64,000 nt of DNA from Treponema peruense. GTDB lineage: Bacteria > Spirochaetota > Spirochaetia > Treponematales > Treponemataceae. The first letter of the stretch is position 1. Each line of letters starts with the position of its first letter. The notes under the pieces are model-generated. The model did not search any database. It was given only the letters and a program-made list of their open reading frames with translations, and was not told the DNA's origin. The translations under genes and the position numbers were made by a program. Shown here piece by piece: positions 23,040-32,607 of this stretch. The stretch is from positions 186,001 through 250,000 of the forward strand of contig NZ_CP064936.1 in assembly GCF_016117655.1 (NCBI RefSeq), in the 5' to 3' direction.

Positions 23040-23966
23040 TCATCTCGCCAAATATTTTTTAAGTTCTTCAAGATAATCGTTTGCGGCTTTTGACAGAACA
23101 ACATTCTTTTTTGTTATGTAGCCAATTTCCATTGCTTTGTCGGAATTTTCGCTGTCCATAAACGGAACAGCAACAAAATCATTTCCGTTCAACTCATTGC
23201 TTATAATTCCTGAACAAAGACAGTATGCGTTTACTCCGACCATCAGATTCAAATTTGTAGCCCTGTCAGTTGTCTTTATAACTTTGGGAAACTCGCGGTC
23301 AGCAAAAATTTCTTCTGTAAAATAGAGTGAACTCATTGCATTTTGGTCAAACATCAAAACTGGATACTCTTTTAATTCATCAAAAGTAATAAATTCTTTT
23401 TTTGCAAGAGGATGCTTTTTCCAAAGGTAAACATAAGTTTTGCAGAATACAAGCGAATTGAATTCAAGTTCATTTGATTTTAAAACTTTCAGAATATGCG
23501 AGCGGTTAAAATTACTCAAATTCAAAATGCCTATTTCACTACGCATATTTGCAACATCTTCAATTACAGTAAGAGTCCGCGTTTCGCTGATTGCAAATTC
23601 GTATTCAGCAGAAGAATTATTCTTTTTGTATTTGTTTACAAGATTAATAAAAGATTTTACACAGAAAGAAAAATGCTGGCAGCTTACCGCAAACTTCTCC
23701 TTGCGTTTTTTTGAAGGATCAAAATCGTCGAGCAAACTTTCATACTGCGCGTAAATCTGCCTTGCGTGCTGAACAAATTCTTTTCCTTCGTTTGTAAGAC
23801 TTATTCCCTTGCTTGAACGGTTAAAGAGTTTTACATTGAATTCATTTTCGATATCTTTAATCGCAGTCGTAAGTGAAGGCTGCGAAACATACAAAATCTC
23901 TGCAGCTTTATTAAGTGAACCAATTTCAGAAACACCGATTACATATTTTAATTGCTGAAGTGTCAT
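23040..23966 (-). CDS. LysR-family transcriptional regulator
   Basis: A 308-residue regulator. The N-terminal winged helix-turn-helix is intact: MTLQQLKYVIGVSEIGSLNK, ILYVSQPSLTTAIKDIENEF, LFNRSSKGISLTNEGKEF. The C-terminal periplasmic-binding-like effector domain covers residues ~90-300. The motif SQPSLTTAIKDIE matches the CysL/CbbR-like group. It is flanked by non-coding DNA on both sides and no obvious target gene is divergent to it, so its regulon cannot be inferred. It lies between a polymerase and a degraded region. Confidence 0.93.
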   Translation of the reverse strand: MTLQQLKYVIGVSEIGSLNKAAEILYVSQPSLTTAIKDIENEFNVKLFNRSSKGISLTNEGKEFVQHARQIYAQYESLLDDFDPSKKRKEKFAVSCQHFSFCVKSFINLVNKYKKNNSSAEYEFAISETRTLTVIEDVANMRSEIGILNLSNFNRSHILKVLKSNELEFNSLVFCKTYVYLWKKHPLAKKEFITFDELKEYPVLMFDQNAMSSLYFTEEIFADREFPKVIKTTDRATNLNLMVGVNAYCLCSGIISNELNGNDFVAVPFMDSENSDKAMEIGYITKKNVVLSKAANDYLEELKKYLAR

Positions 23967-24034
23967 GAAAATATTATATAGTTTTCTTTGATGAATTTCA
24001 ATAAATACTATACAAATGTTTTAAATTATTCCTA

Positions 24035-24334
24035 CTAAAGATTCCACGTTTCATAAGCATTTTTCAACAATTTCACAATGTGCTCAAGTCCACAAACACC
24101 ACCACAATCTTCCAAAATCCCGAGATTTTCACCGTCAAGAATTTTTACAGGTGAAGTTGAATTCAGAATATTTGTAATTTTTACATTGAATTTCCAGTTA
24201 TCACCAAAATCATAATAAAAAATACAACGTGTTTTTTGATTCATTGCATTCTGGATTTTAACTTTACAAACAGGCTTTTTAATTTTCAGAAAATCTTCTG
24301 CAGCCCGATTTGGTAAATCTGTATAGCATAATTT
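24035..24334 (-). pseudogene. pRiA4b ORF-3-like protein fragment
   Basis: The minus-strand frame reads TDLPNRAAEDFLKIKKPVCK, then IFYYDFGDNWKFNVKITNIL and ENLGILEDCGGVCGLEHIVK. YDFGDxW and EDCGGVxG are the core of the plasmid pRiA4b ORF-3 family. The N-terminal third is missing; an ATG occurs only at 24244, inside the domain, and the frame continues upstream without a start to about 24370. Likely a truncated remnant. Confidence 0.65.
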
Positions 24335-24410
24335 GCTCCTTGTTTTAATTAACCATAAATTCGAGAGTGTAATCCTTTACAACTGTATTCTGCATCAAGA
24401 ACAAAATAGA

Positions 24411-25115
24411 TTAATGAAAATAATTCTTGTCATGGAAATAATAGCCGATGGTAAATCCAAAATCTAATGCTACATCAAGATCTCCATCTAGCCATCCAAT
24501 TATACTTCTCATATAAGGAGAACATGTAAAGTAATCAAAAACAGAAAATGTATAACCTAAATCTGCAGCAATTTTCCAGTAATAATCATTTGCTCCGTAA
24601 GCTGTGGTATTTGTTATATCATCTAGTACATAAACAGGCAAGTTAAAAATCGGATAGAAGAACAAATAAGTTCCTGTTAATGAATATGTTTCAAAAAAAG
24701 GACGACAATAAATACCGACTCCTAAAGAAACGTCTAAAGAAGTATATTTATGGTTATCGCTTGTTTCCGTTTCAACATAACTTGAACAACCAAATCCATA
24801 AACAAAAGAAAATTTATTAATAGTAGTAATTTCACCTCTTCCTTCCATCATAAAGGATACACTTTTATTTACTTTTAGAGATTCCTCATAATTTCTTAGT
24901 TTCATATATGGATTTGTTCCTGTAGTATTGTCAACTAGAGAGGGCAGATAAAATCTAAGCTCTATATCCATCTTTGGCATTATCTTTTCGCTACTTGGTT
25001 CTTCCTTATTTAATATAGTAACATTTTTATTTGCTGAAAAAGAAACACTTTCATCTTCAGCAAAACATAAACTTAAACAAAAAATAAAGGAAATTGGTAA
25101 AAATACTTTTTTCAT
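24411..25115 (-). CDS. Putative outer-membrane protein
   Basis: A 234-residue secreted protein when started at MKKVFLPISFIFCLSLCFAE, whose first 19 residues form a clean signal peptide; an in-frame ATG 42 nt upstream lies in IS DNA (25157) and is rejected. The mature part is rich in aromatic strands (FVYGFGCSSYVET, YYWKIAADLGYTFSVFDYFT, LDFGFTIGYYFHDKNYFH) as in small outer-membrane barrels, ending in Phe-His. No family is recognised. An IS256 copy is inserted about 30 bp upstream of its start and may have cut it from its promoter or supplied one. Confidence 0.65.
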   Translation of the reverse strand: MKKVFLPISFIFCLSLCFAEDESVSFSANKNVTILNKEEPSSEKIMPKMDIELRFYLPSLVDNTTGTNPYMKLRNYEESLKVNKSVSFMMEGRGEITTINKFSFVYGFGCSSYVETETSDNHKYTSLDVSLGVGIYCRPFFETYSLTGTYLFFYPIFNLPVYVLDDITNTTAYGANDYYWKIAADLGYTFSVFDYFTCSPYMRSIIGWLDGDLDVALDFGFTIGYYFHDKNYFH

Positions 25116-25144
25116 TTTATTATTCTCATAACTTAATAGTTTTT

Positions 25145-26534
25145 GAGTTATTGTCAATTGTTGTGGATTGAAAAAAAGTGTCTTTTCATCAGGCAGCCTT
25201 CATTTGTTCACCGTCCACAAAAATTATATTTTTGGCGACAAGTTCAAGTTGTTTAAATCCCCTGAGCCGTCGCCAGTTTTTCTCTGCCTGAAGACAAAGC
25301 TTGAAAGCCATTGCAACAGAAGCAGCGGAAGAGCCGTTTCCTTTTGTTGACTTGTGGCGCAACCTGACTGTTGCAAATGTCGATTCAATCGGATTCGACG
25401 TTCTAATGTGAGCCCAATGTTCCGCCGGATAATCATAAAAGCGGAACAAATCCTCCTTGTCTTTTTCAAGACATTCCGTTGCCTTCGGATATTTTTTTCC
25501 GAAAGTTTCTATAAATAAGTCGTAGGCTTTCAAGGCGTTTGCACGTTTGTCTGCCTGCCACATATCCCGAATCATTTTTGTGGCCTGAGTCTGCACACAG
25601 TCAGGCAATTTGTCCAGAATGTTCATGGACTTGTGGAACCAGCATCTCTGAATTTTTAGCTGGCCCCAGATTTCATCAACTGCATTTTGAAACCCAAGCG
25701 CTCCGTCGCAGACTGCCAATTTTGGTGCTTTTGTCAGTCCGCGGAATTTCAAATCAAGCAAAACTCCACGCCAACTTTCCGTTGACTCGCGAATTCCGGC
25801 CTGTACAGCCACAAGTTCTTTTTTGCCTTCAACAGTTACGCCAATTATTACCAGAAGGCAGGTCTTTTCACCGTCAAGCCGGGACTTTACGTAAATTCCG
25901 TCTGCCCAAACATAAACGTATTCCTTTCCGGAAAGATCTCGTTTGCGCCATTCGTCATATTCAGCCTGCCATTTTACAGTAAGCTTTGTTATGACTGACG
26001 GACTCAGGCCCTTTGCTTCTTTACCAAGAACATCATGGAGCATGGCTGAAAACTTGTTTGAAGAAATTCCTGCAAGGTAGGCAGCGGAAAGTATTGCTTC
26101 TACTGTCGGAGTTTTTCTTGCAAACGGAGGAAGGACTTTGCTTACAAAGCGATCCTTTTCTTCAAGTGCACGGTCATCAACTCTGGGAAGCCTGACTGTA
26201 ACGTAACCGTTTGTAGTAAGAATTGTCCGTTCTTTGTGAAAGCCGTTTCTTACTACAAGTTTGTTTCCGGTTTTGTCTACGATAGAAGAAGTTTTATTAA
26301 GAAAACGCTGAACTTCATCCTCGTAAAGACTTTCAATTACTTCACGTGCTCTTGCGCGGATTGCTTTTTCAAGCAAATCAATCGTTGGACTATTGGAATT
26401 TTCTTCAATTTCCAGTATTCTTTTCATAAGAGGTCTCCTTCGGTGTTTATTTTTTTTTCCAAAGAAAACTATACCTTAGACAGACCTCTTTTTCTATGCC
26501 TTCTCAGGCAATCCACAACTTTTGATTATAACTC
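25145..26534 (-). mobile_element. IS256-family insertion sequence, copy A (1390 bp)
   Basis: Ends are 26-bp imperfect inverted repeats: the left end begins GAGTTATTGTCAATTGTTG and the right end, reversed, GAGTTATAATCAAAAGTTG, both continuing TGGATTG. The 9-bp target duplication ATAGTTTTT stands at 25136-25144 and 26535-26543. One transposase gene fills it. It is inserted two codons before the stop of a decayed minus-strand ORF. Same length and transposase as copy B, in the opposite orientation. Confidence 0.95.
25189..26427 (-). CDS. IS256-family transposase, copy A
   Basis: A 412-residue Mutator/IS256-type DDE transposase. Typical blocks: VVRNGFHKERTILTTNGYVT and VRLPRVDDR near the N-terminus, LYLAGISSNKFSAML-like helix, VWADGIYVKSRLDGEKTCLL (first catalytic Asp), AVCDGALGFQNAVDEIWGQL (second Asp), IQRCWFHKSMNILDKLP (C/HxxH-type motif), and PIESTFATVRLRHKSTKGNG with the catalytic Glu. 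Full length and apparently intact, with a GGAGA ribosome site upstream. Identical to copy B at protein level, so recently active. Confidence 0.96.
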   Translation of the reverse strand: MKRILEIEENSNSPTIDLLEKAIRARAREVIESLYEDEVQRFLNKTSSIVDKTGNKLVVRNGFHKERTILTTNGYVTVRLPRVDDRALEEKDRFVSKVLPPFARKTPTVEAILSAAYLAGISSNKFSAMLHDVLGKEAKGLSPSVITKLTVKWQAEYDEWRKRDLSGKEYVYVWADGIYVKSRLDGEKTCLLVIIGVTVEGKKELVAVQAGIRESTESWRGVLLDLKFRGLTKAPKLAVCDGALGFQNAVDEIWGQLKIQRCWFHKSMNILDKLPDCVQTQATKMIRDMWQADKRANALKAYDLFIETFGKKYPKATECLEKDKEDLFRFYDYPAEHWAHIRTSNPIESTFATVRLRHKSTKGNGSSAASVAMAFKLCLQAEKNWRRLRGFKQLELVAKNIIFVDGEQMKAA

Positions 26535-26800
26535 ATAGTTTTTATTGGAATACCGCAAATTGTATAATTTATACCACGAGTAGTACAATAACAGGCAGTA
26601 ACAGTTCCAGCAGTTTCCGCTGTAATCACTGCAATTTTTCTACCATCTTCTGAATTTAGCATAGAAGTAAGAGTTCCTGCATTTTTTCCAGCAAGTGCTC
26701 CAATAGAAGAAAGTTTTAAGTCCCAGAGTTTGTCAAAATCTGTTATATCCAAAAAATACGATCCACCGATAAAATTTGTGTTGATTAAATGATATTGAGC
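26535..26800 (-). pseudogene. mcrB-derived fragment fused to an unknown C-terminal segment
   Basis: The minus-strand frame NTNFIGGSYFLDITDFDKLW then DLKLSSI closely matches the C-terminal part of McrB (SSYFIGGSYFLGVTDFDKLW at about 30540-30625), also at DNA level. It then diverges into GALAGKNAGTLTSMLNSEDG and an unknown tail. Removing IS copy A restores the ending GIPIKTIKL and stop, so the IS struck its last codons. It has no start of its own. The segment may be a remnant of a second mcrB-like gene. Confidence 0.6.
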
Positions 26801-26832
26801 CTATAATTTTCACAATAAGTTAAAAGTTTATT

Positions 26833-27501
26833 TTATTTATGACTCTGTATATCAACATCTTTTGAAGATTTTTGTTCCTCTTGAAAAAGTTTTCTTTCAA
26901 GTATTGCAATATAAAAAATAAATATTGCTAATATAAATGCAGTTGTATAGAATTGGTCAATAAATTCACCAAGATTTTTTTTAAGTAAATACTTATCAGA
27001 TAATATTTTATAAATAAAATTTATAAAAGCAGAAAAAAATATAAAAATTGCAGTAGAGAATTTAAAACTCTGACATAGCATATTTCTCTTTTCTTTAGGT
27101 ACAATAATTTGAATTATTAGTAAAAACACAAAAACTGACAAAACAAATATCACATCTGCAATACGATTATCAAAAGAACAGGCAATAAATTGAAAAATAA
27201 TTACTAAAAATGGTATATAACTAAAACCTATTGTAGTATTGCCTTTTACAGAAAACAAAAAGAATTCTCGTATAAGAAACCTCAAGAGTATAATATAACC
27301 TATTACATTTATTATCCGATCCACATTTGAAAAAGAATAACCAGAATCCTTTATATTTATAATTGGCATTCGGCATATACATACGATCGCTATGATCATA
27401 AACATACCATCTAAAAACCCTTTTGTGTAAGGATTCATATGTGTAATCGAAGTAAATATTTTACTTACCTTTCCTTTTAACTCTATTAAAATTTTACTCA
27501 T
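26833..27501 (-). CDS. Hypothetical membrane protein
   Basis: A 222-residue protein with about six hydrophobic segments (for example FMIIAIVCICRMPII, VIGYIILLRFLI, ADVIFVLSVFVFLLIIQIIV, FSTAIFIFFSAFINFIY, TTAFILAIFIFYIAIL) and a charged tail EEQKSSKDVDIQSHK. No family is recognised. It is very AT-rich and lies with restriction fragments between the two inverted IS copies, downstream of mcrC, so it may be a passenger of the restriction locus. Between it and mcrC (27502-27630) lies a short coding-like relic, LFEIGKQDGLITFNGACFRI, of unknown origin. Confidence 0.7.
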   Translation of the reverse strand: MSKILIELKGKVSKIFTSITHMNPYTKGFLDGMFMIIAIVCICRMPIINIKDSGYSFSNVDRIINVIGYIILLRFLIREFFLFSVKGNTTIGFSYIPFLVIIFQFIACSFDNRIADVIFVLSVFVFLLIIQIIVPKEKRNMLCQSFKFSTAIFIFFSAFINFIYKILSDKYLLKKNLGEFIDQFYTTAFILAIFIFYIAILERKLFQEEQKSSKDVDIQSHK

Positions 27502-27844
27502 AATTTCTCCTTTTAGACAATTGTCTTATTCTTCTACTGGATTATTGTAATTACGCGACTTTTTTGATAATTATATGTAATTCTAAAGCAAGCTCCATTA
27601 AAAGTTATCAGTCCGTCTTGTTTGCCTATTTCAAATAAATCTATGTCGTTTCATATTTAAATATATATTTTGTGCACCTCCATTTTCAAAATAAGAAAAA
27701 AACTGATCTTCTGATTTTTTTATTTCTGTTTCAAAGTCTGAATAATTCTCAGCTTTTTGCGGAATAAAAAACGAAATTGTTCCAAGATTTGCTGTTGTAT
27801 TCGCAAAAGGTTTTATTGTCCATAATTTTAATACTTGATTTTCG

Positions 27845-29234
27845 GAGTTATAATCAAAAGTTGTGGATTGCCTGAGAAGGCATAGAAAAAGAGGTCTGTC
27901 TAAGGTATAGTTTTCTTTGGAAAAAAAAATAAACACCGAAGGAGACCTCTTATGAAAAGAATACTGGAAATTGAAGAAAATTCCAATAGTCCAACGATTG
28001 ATTTGCTTGAAAAAGCAATCCGCGCAAGAGCACGTGAAGTAATTGAAAGTCTTTACGAGGATGAAGTTCAGCGTTTTCTTAATAAAACTTCTTCTATCGT
28101 AGACAAAACCGGAAACAAACTTGTAGTAAGAAACGGCTTTCACAAAGAACGGACAATTCTTACTACAAACGGTTACGTTACAGTCAGGCTTCCCAGAGTT
28201 GATGACCGTGCACTTGAAGAAAAGGATCGCTTTGTAAGCAAAGTCCTTCCTCCGTTTGCAAGAAAAACTCCGACAGTAGAAGCAATACTTTCCGCTGCCT
28301 ACCTTGCAGGAATTTCTTCAAACAAGTTTTCAGCCATGCTCCATGATGTTCTTGGTAAAGAAGCAAAGGGCCTGAGTCCGTCAGTCATAACAAAGCTTAC
28401 TGTAAAATGGCAGGCTGAATATGACGAATGGCGCAAACGAGATCTTTCCGGAAAGGAATACGTTTATGTTTGGGCAGACGGAATTTACGTAAAGTCCCGG
28501 CTTGACGGTGAAAAGACCTGCCTTCTGGTAATAATTGGCGTAACTGTTGAAGGCAAAAAAGAACTTGTGGCTGTACAGGCCGGAATTCGCGAGTCAACGG
28601 AAAGTTGGCGTGGAGTTTTGCTTGATTTGAAATTCCGCGGACTGACAAAAGCACCAAAATTGGCAGTCTGCGACGGAGCGCTTGGGTTTCAAAATGCAGT
28701 TGATGAAATCTGGGGCCAGCTAAAAATTCAGAGATGCTGGTTCCACAAGTCCATGAACATTCTGGACAAATTGCCTGACTGTGTGCAGACTCAGGCCACA
28801 AAAATGATTCGGGATATGTGGCAGGCAGACAAACGTGCAAACGCCTTGAAAGCCTACGACTTATTTATAGAAACTTTCGGAAAAAAATATCCGAAGGCAA
28901 CGGAATGTCTTGAAAAAGACAAGGAGGATTTGTTCCGCTTTTATGATTATCCGGCGGAACATTGGGCTCACATTAGAACGTCGAATCCGATTGAATCGAC
29001 ATTTGCAACAGTCAGGTTGCGCCACAAGTCAACAAAAGGAAACGGCTCTTCCGCTGCTTCTGTTGCAATGGCTTTCAAGCTTTGTCTTCAGGCAGAGAAA
29101 AACTGGCGACGGCTCAGGGGATTTAAACAACTTGAACTTGTCGCCAAAAATATAATTTTTGTGGACGGTGAACAAATGAAGGCTGCCTGATGAAAAGACA
29201 CTTTTTTTCAATCCACAACAATTGACAATAACTC
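27845..29234 (+). mobile_element. IS256-family insertion sequence, copy B (1390 bp)
   Basis: Same element as copy A in the opposite orientation, with the same imperfect 26-bp ends. The 9-bp target duplication TGATTTTCG stands at 27836-27844 and 29235-29243. It is inserted in the coding sequence of mcrC. The distinct duplications show that A and B are separate transposition events. Confidence 0.95.
27952..29190 (+). CDS. IS256-family transposase, copy B
   Basis: 412 residues with the same sequence as the copy at 25189-26427, including the D, D, E catalytic blocks WADGIYVKS, VCDGALGF and NPIESTFA. A GGAGA ribosome site lies just upstream of ATG. The gene is intact and would be active. Transcription from it runs against mcrBC. 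Confidence 0.96.
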   Translation: MKRILEIEENSNSPTIDLLEKAIRARAREVIESLYEDEVQRFLNKTSSIVDKTGNKLVVRNGFHKERTILTTNGYVTVRLPRVDDRALEEKDRFVSKVLPPFARKTPTVEAILSAAYLAGISSNKFSAMLHDVLGKEAKGLSPSVITKLTVKWQAEYDEWRKRDLSGKEYVYVWADGIYVKSRLDGEKTCLLVIIGVTVEGKKELVAVQAGIRESTESWRGVLLDLKFRGLTKAPKLAVCDGALGFQNAVDEIWGQLKIQRCWFHKSMNILDKLPDCVQTQATKMIRDMWQADKRANALKAYDLFIETFGKKYPKATECLEKDKEDLFRFYDYPAEHWAHIRTSNPIESTFATVRLRHKSTKGNGSSAASVAMAFKLCLQAEKNWRRLRGFKQLELVAKNIIFVDGEQMKAA

Positions 29235-30444
29235 TGATTTTCGTTTGCTGAAGGATAAATAAACTTTCCTTCTTCGGCGTCCATAACGTGAATATACGAA
29301 ATCATTTGTGTAAGGTCAGCTGCCACAGGATTTTTATCGTCAAAGTTTTTATATTTAGCATCCAGAATAATTTGAGCTTTATGTTCAGATTCTTTTGTAT
29401 CTGGTTTTAATTTATAAAAATCAGGATAAAATCTTCCAACTCCATCTATTGTAGGAGAAAGTCCATCTTTTGATTTTTTATTCTGCGGATGTTTGAAGCC
29501 GCATTTTTTTAATATTGTCCAAAGATATTCTTCCCAAAGCCACGCACCGTCAAAAAGTATTCCATAAATTTTATTTGCCGAAGAATCGTATTTTATTTTT
29601 TCACGCAGAAGAATCATTCTGCATATTTTCTGCAAATCACGGTATTTTGTATAGAACGGAGATTTTACAGGCTTTGCAGTTTGAGAAAGTATTTTCTGTC
29701 TGTTCATTCGGTTATAAAGCGGAGTTGCACTTTCGATTTTTGAAACTGCATCTTTTGTTTCTTCATTCTGAAGAAGAATATGTTTGAAAGATTTACTTGA
29801 ACGAAGATATTCAATTGTGAGCCGCACCAGTTCTGTAACAGAATTGTCAAAACTGTATTCGCGTGTTTTGTAAGCAATTTTTGCATTGAACGGAATATTC
29901 AGTTTAATGTGACGGTTTACATCGATTGCTCCGCGAACATTTGAATCATTGTATTTTTTGTTCTGGTATTCTTTATACAACCCCTGACTTAACGCTGCAA
30001 CCAGATACTTTGGAAAAAGATACGGCAGAAAATCAAAAATTTTATCTTTTGTCTGTGTACTTTTTAATTTTGAAAGATTTACGTGACAGACTTTTTCAAG
30101 CATATAATGAAGAAAAAAATCTTTTTGTTCCGAAACGCTTTCGTCCTTTTTGTGAGTAAAGCGAGAACAGATATTCAGTTCAGTTTCACCTTTACCGATA
30201 AATCCCATAATATTTTCTGTTTTTATACTGAATGAATTATCGTCTTCTGTAAGATTAAAAATCACATGGTCTTTTATATCATCATCTGTGTCTTCAACTT
30301 TTGGAGGAAAAATCAAAATACCTGATTCCGTCTGTAAATCACCGATAGTCTTGTTTGCAATTTTGCGCAGGTTCGGCAAGCCGCTTTTGTATTCAGAAAG
30401 AGAAAATGTTTTTGTTGTGTTGTCAGTGAGAGTTAATGGCATAA

Positions 30445-32475
30445 TCAGTTATTTGGGGTTTCGTTTCCAAAATAAGCATCTTTTATTCTATCATACTTTG
30501 AATTGTCGTCGTCCATTCCGCGAAGATATTCTGTTATCAAAGAAGAAAGTTTCAAGTCCCAGAGTTTGTCAAAATCTGTTACTCCCAAGAAATACGAGCC
30601 ACCGATAAAATATGAACTGTTCAATCCCTCTGTTTTTGAAATAGCTTCGTTCATTCGCGTCATTCTGCTTTTTGCTTCTTCACCAAGATTCATATTTTCT
30701 GCGCTTTCTTCTGCTGTAACTTCTTTGAAAATAAAACGTCGGCGCATTGCAAAATCCATACTTTCTACTGAGCGGTCAATGTCGTTCATAGTTCCGATGA
30801 TGTAAACGTTTTCGGGAATGAAAAAACCGTTTGCAAAAATGTCGCTCGTTCCTGTCAATAAATTCTGATATTGAGTATTTACAATTCCTTTTTGCTTTCC
30901 ATCTTCATCAAGTCCGCGATAACCCGGATCTATCGAAAAGAAAAGTTCACCAAATATTTTTGAAAGTTCCCCTCGGTTGATTTCATCGATGATAAAGACA
31001 AATGGTTTTTGATTTTTTGAATCACTTTTATTTTCAATAATTTCAATATAATCTTTTAACCCGAAGTCTTCTTTCATTTTTTTTACAACTGCTTTTCGGT
31101 AATTATCATGTCCTTCTGCAGGCGTTCCAGGAAGTCCTTTATAAATATTATATAATTGATCTTTATTGAAAAATTTTGATTTTCCAGGAATCCATTCATC
31201 GCGTGTTTCAGTTTTATAAGTTCTGCTTGCAAGTCCTGTTCCATATTCATTCAATTCAATGGGAAAAGTACCTTTCCCAGACAAAAGTGGAATATCTATT
31301 ACATTAACTTCATCAAGTTTTTCGACCAAAGATTTCCATGCTTCTTCAAAATTATCTGAACCTTGCTTTTCAACTCCAGTTTGATTTAAAAGCGCCCTCT
31401 TACAGAATTCCTTAAACACGCCGTCTTTGCGTTCAAAACCAATTCCGCTTGCATCATCAGTTTTAACAGGTCGCAAACCTTCAACAAAATCAGTGTAATC
31501 GTAACTCGGATGAAACTGACAAAAACCAATTTCAGCATTCATTGCTTCTGCAATCTTTTTTGCAAGAAAAGTTTTCCCCGTTCCCGGCGCCCCGTGTAAA
31601 ATCAAATTGCGGTTTTCTTTTAAAAGATTTATGTATTGCGAAATGTTGTTCTGTTCTGGCATTTTTGTATTTCCTTGAATTTGTTTAGAATTATTCCAAG
31701 CTGACAATGAAAATTCAGGAATTGATTTTTCTTTGATTTCATTGTCTTGTATTTTTTCTGTTACTTTATTTAATAAAGAAAGATATTCCTTTCCTGAAAG
31801 CTGTGACGGAACTTTTATTCCGTATTCTTCCAAGAGATCCGTATTATTTTTATCAACAGACAGAATTTTGTATGGGTTAATCCAATAACATGTCATTGTT
31901 GCATAACTTTGCGCAGTACCTTTTACAGTTAATGCCAAATCAAATGCTTCTGCAAATTCACCTTGTTTTTCAAAACTGTAAGATAATGCTTTTTCAAATA
32001 AATTCCACAGTTTATCATAATCTTCTTCAGGACAATGCTTAAAAAAAAGAGTTGATTTCTGGCTGTTTAAAATTGGAATCGATAAAAACTGTTCATTATA
32101 CGAAAGTCTGTTTTTTAAGCCTAATTTTCCGGCAATAATATTTGCAAGTTTTATTCTGTCTTCACGTTTGTTTCCTCGATTAAAACTTCCAATAAAAGTC
32201 AAAGGATCAATATTTTTTAAGGGTTCAGTATCATCAGATTTATACATACTGGAACTTAAACCGGTTTCTTTTAAGGAAGAATACAAAATCTCGATAAGTT
32301 GACTTCGTTTGTTTTTGTATTCAAGTAATTTCTTGGCTATTTCTTCATAAAACGGAATCCATGTAAACTCAGTTCTTTCACCATCAAAATCTTTTGGATT
32401 TGTCATATTCAGTTCCTCTTTGTTACAGAAACAAATTCCATTTTCATTCACAGTTTTTTTATAAATTTCTTCCAT
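30445..32475 (-). CDS. mcrB: McrB-type AAA+ GTPase subunit
   Basis: A 676-residue motor subunit of a McrBC-like modification-dependent restriction system. Residues ~1-280 form a target-recognition/linker region that I cannot assign (contains TCYWINPYKILSVDKNNTDL, a motif also seen in DUF3578-like EVE-type neighbours). The AAA+ domain follows: Walker A LHGAPGTGKTFLAKKIAEAM (~293), FCQFHPSYDYTDFVEGLRP, Walker B FVFIIDEINRGELSKIFGEL (~497), and the McrB signature TMNDIDRSVESMDFAMRRRF (~564) in which NDxD determines GTP specificity. The mcrC gene follows after 2 nt but is broken by an IS. Confidence 0.93.
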   Translation of the reverse strand: MEEIYKKTVNENGICFCNKEELNMTNPKDFDGERTEFTWIPFYEEIAKKLLEYKNKRSQLIEILYSSLKETGLSSSMYKSDDTEPLKNIDPLTFIGSFNRGNKREDRIKLANIIAGKLGLKNRLSYNEQFLSIPILNSQKSTLFFKHCPEEDYDKLWNLFEKALSYSFEKQGEFAEAFDLALTVKGTAQSYATMTCYWINPYKILSVDKNNTDLLEEYGIKVPSQLSGKEYLSLLNKVTEKIQDNEIKEKSIPEFSLSAWNNSKQIQGNTKMPEQNNISQYINLLKENRNLILHGAPGTGKTFLAKKIAEAMNAEIGFCQFHPSYDYTDFVEGLRPVKTDDASGIGFERKDGVFKEFCKRALLNQTGVEKQGSDNFEEAWKSLVEKLDEVNVIDIPLLSGKGTFPIELNEYGTGLASRTYKTETRDEWIPGKSKFFNKDQLYNIYKGLPGTPAEGHDNYRKAVVKKMKEDFGLKDYIEIIENKSDSKNQKPFVFIIDEINRGELSKIFGELFFSIDPGYRGLDEDGKQKGIVNTQYQNLLTGTSDIFANGFFIPENVYIIGTMNDIDRSVESMDFAMRRRFIFKEVTAEESAENMNLGEEAKSRMTRMNEAISKTEGLNSSYFIGGSYFLGVTDFDKLWDLKLSSLITEYLRGMDDDNSKYDRIKDAYFGNETPNN

Positions 32476-32607
32476 ACCACCTTATTATACCATAAATCTC
32501 TTTCATATTTTATAAAATTTTCCTATTGCCACCAATAAAAACAAAATATTTTTCAAAACGTAAATTATCTCCTATATTAATACCATAAGTTTAACTGGAG
32601 AATATTA

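Larger units (their letters stand above)
27631..30442 (-). pseudogene. mcrC: mcrC of a McrBC type IV restriction system, split by IS copy B
   Basis: McrC supplies the nuclease to the McrBC GTPase, which cuts modified DNA. The 5' piece (29244-30442) encodes ~400 residues: the N-terminal domain (ESGILIFPPKVEDTDDDIKD), RGAIDVNRHI, and the PD-(D/E)xK nuclease core GRFYPDFYKL ... IILDAKYKNF. The 3' piece (27631-27835) encodes the remaining ~68 residues (VLKLWTIKPFANTTANLGTI ... NIYLNMKRHRFI). Taking out the IS and one copy of TGATTTTCG joins the two in frame. Thus the gene was intact (~470 residues) until the insertion. The truncated product keeps the catalytic residues but adds ~36 residues encoded by the IS. 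Confidence 0.9.

Noticed and set aside
25539-25982. 147-codon frame on the strand opposite the IS256 transposase (also at 28397-28840)
   Set aside because: It is a shadow of the transposase gene, with implausible composition and no ribosome site.
25160-29219. Composite transposon formed by the two IS copies
   Set aside because: Each copy has its own complete target duplication, so they inserted separately; the interval holds remnants, not a cargo typical of a composite element.
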